Shown here piece by piece: positions 5,416 to 5,417 of a stretch of 5,417 bases of DNA (within the stretch, counting starts at the first letter, position 1; each line of letters begins with the position of its first letter). Under the pieces are notes generated by a model. That model made no database searches and was not told the DNA's origin. It saw only the letters and a list, made by a program, of their open reading frames with translations. The position numbers were made by a program, and so were the translations under genes. Origin of the DNA: Pseudomonadota bacterium (lineage in GTDB: Bacteria; Pseudomonadota; Gammaproteobacteria; Acidithiobacillales; Acidithiobacillaceae); contig JAKAFG010000145.1 in NCBI GenBank assembly GCA_021818125.1, positions 1 to 5,417 of the forward strand, in the 5' to 3' direction.

Positions 5416-5417
5416 CT

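Overview
The window looks like accessory DNA from a moderately GC-rich proteobacterium. Coding regions favour G/C at third positions, genes have Shine-Dalgarno sites of the AGGAG type, and the one clear promoter is of sigma-70 type. A type II BrnT/BrnA toxin-antitoxin pair sits at one side, as is common in genomic islands. The sequence alone does not identify the species. There is no tRNA, rRNA, CRISPR array or recognisable transposase.

Minus strand, 3228 down to 1: a compact operon of three genes. It opens with a 526-residue AAA+ ATPase (3228-1648) whose C-terminal half is a Lon-type AAA module with all key motifs but no protease domain. It continues with a 285-residue calcineurin-like metallophosphoesterase (1651-794) and a PPP-family (PrpA/lambda-phosphatase-like) protein phosphatase that begins at 797 and runs off the left edge. 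Both junctions are 4-base ATGA stop/start overlaps with a Shine-Dalgarno inside the preceding gene, so the three proteins are probably made by coupled translation and may act together.

3229-3388: a divergent control region. A near-consensus minus-strand promoter (TTGACA, 17 bases, TAATAT) and a weaker plus-strand promoter share overlapping -35 boxes. An inverted repeat is centred on the shared -35 region, and a perfect TGTGGAC/GTCCACA palindrome lies just downstream of the predicted minus-strand start. Another TGTGGAC half-site lies at the predicted plus-strand start.

Plus strand, 3389-4543: a 384-residue protein with an N-terminal helix-turn-helix-like segment and a long unrecognised remainder. 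Its divergent position suggests that it regulates the operon or is part of it.

Plus strand, 4621-5197: BrnT toxin, then a ribbon-helix-helix antitoxin that overlaps the toxin's 3' end. The last 220 bases (5198-5417) contain no convincing gene but hold a run of short stem-loops and a 21-base perfect palindrome at the right edge.

The best candidate for an undescribed system is the regulator / Lon-like AAA+ / metallophosphoesterase / PPP phosphatase set. It combines a probable remodelling ATPase with two phosphatases under divergent control. Its function is not shown by the sequence.
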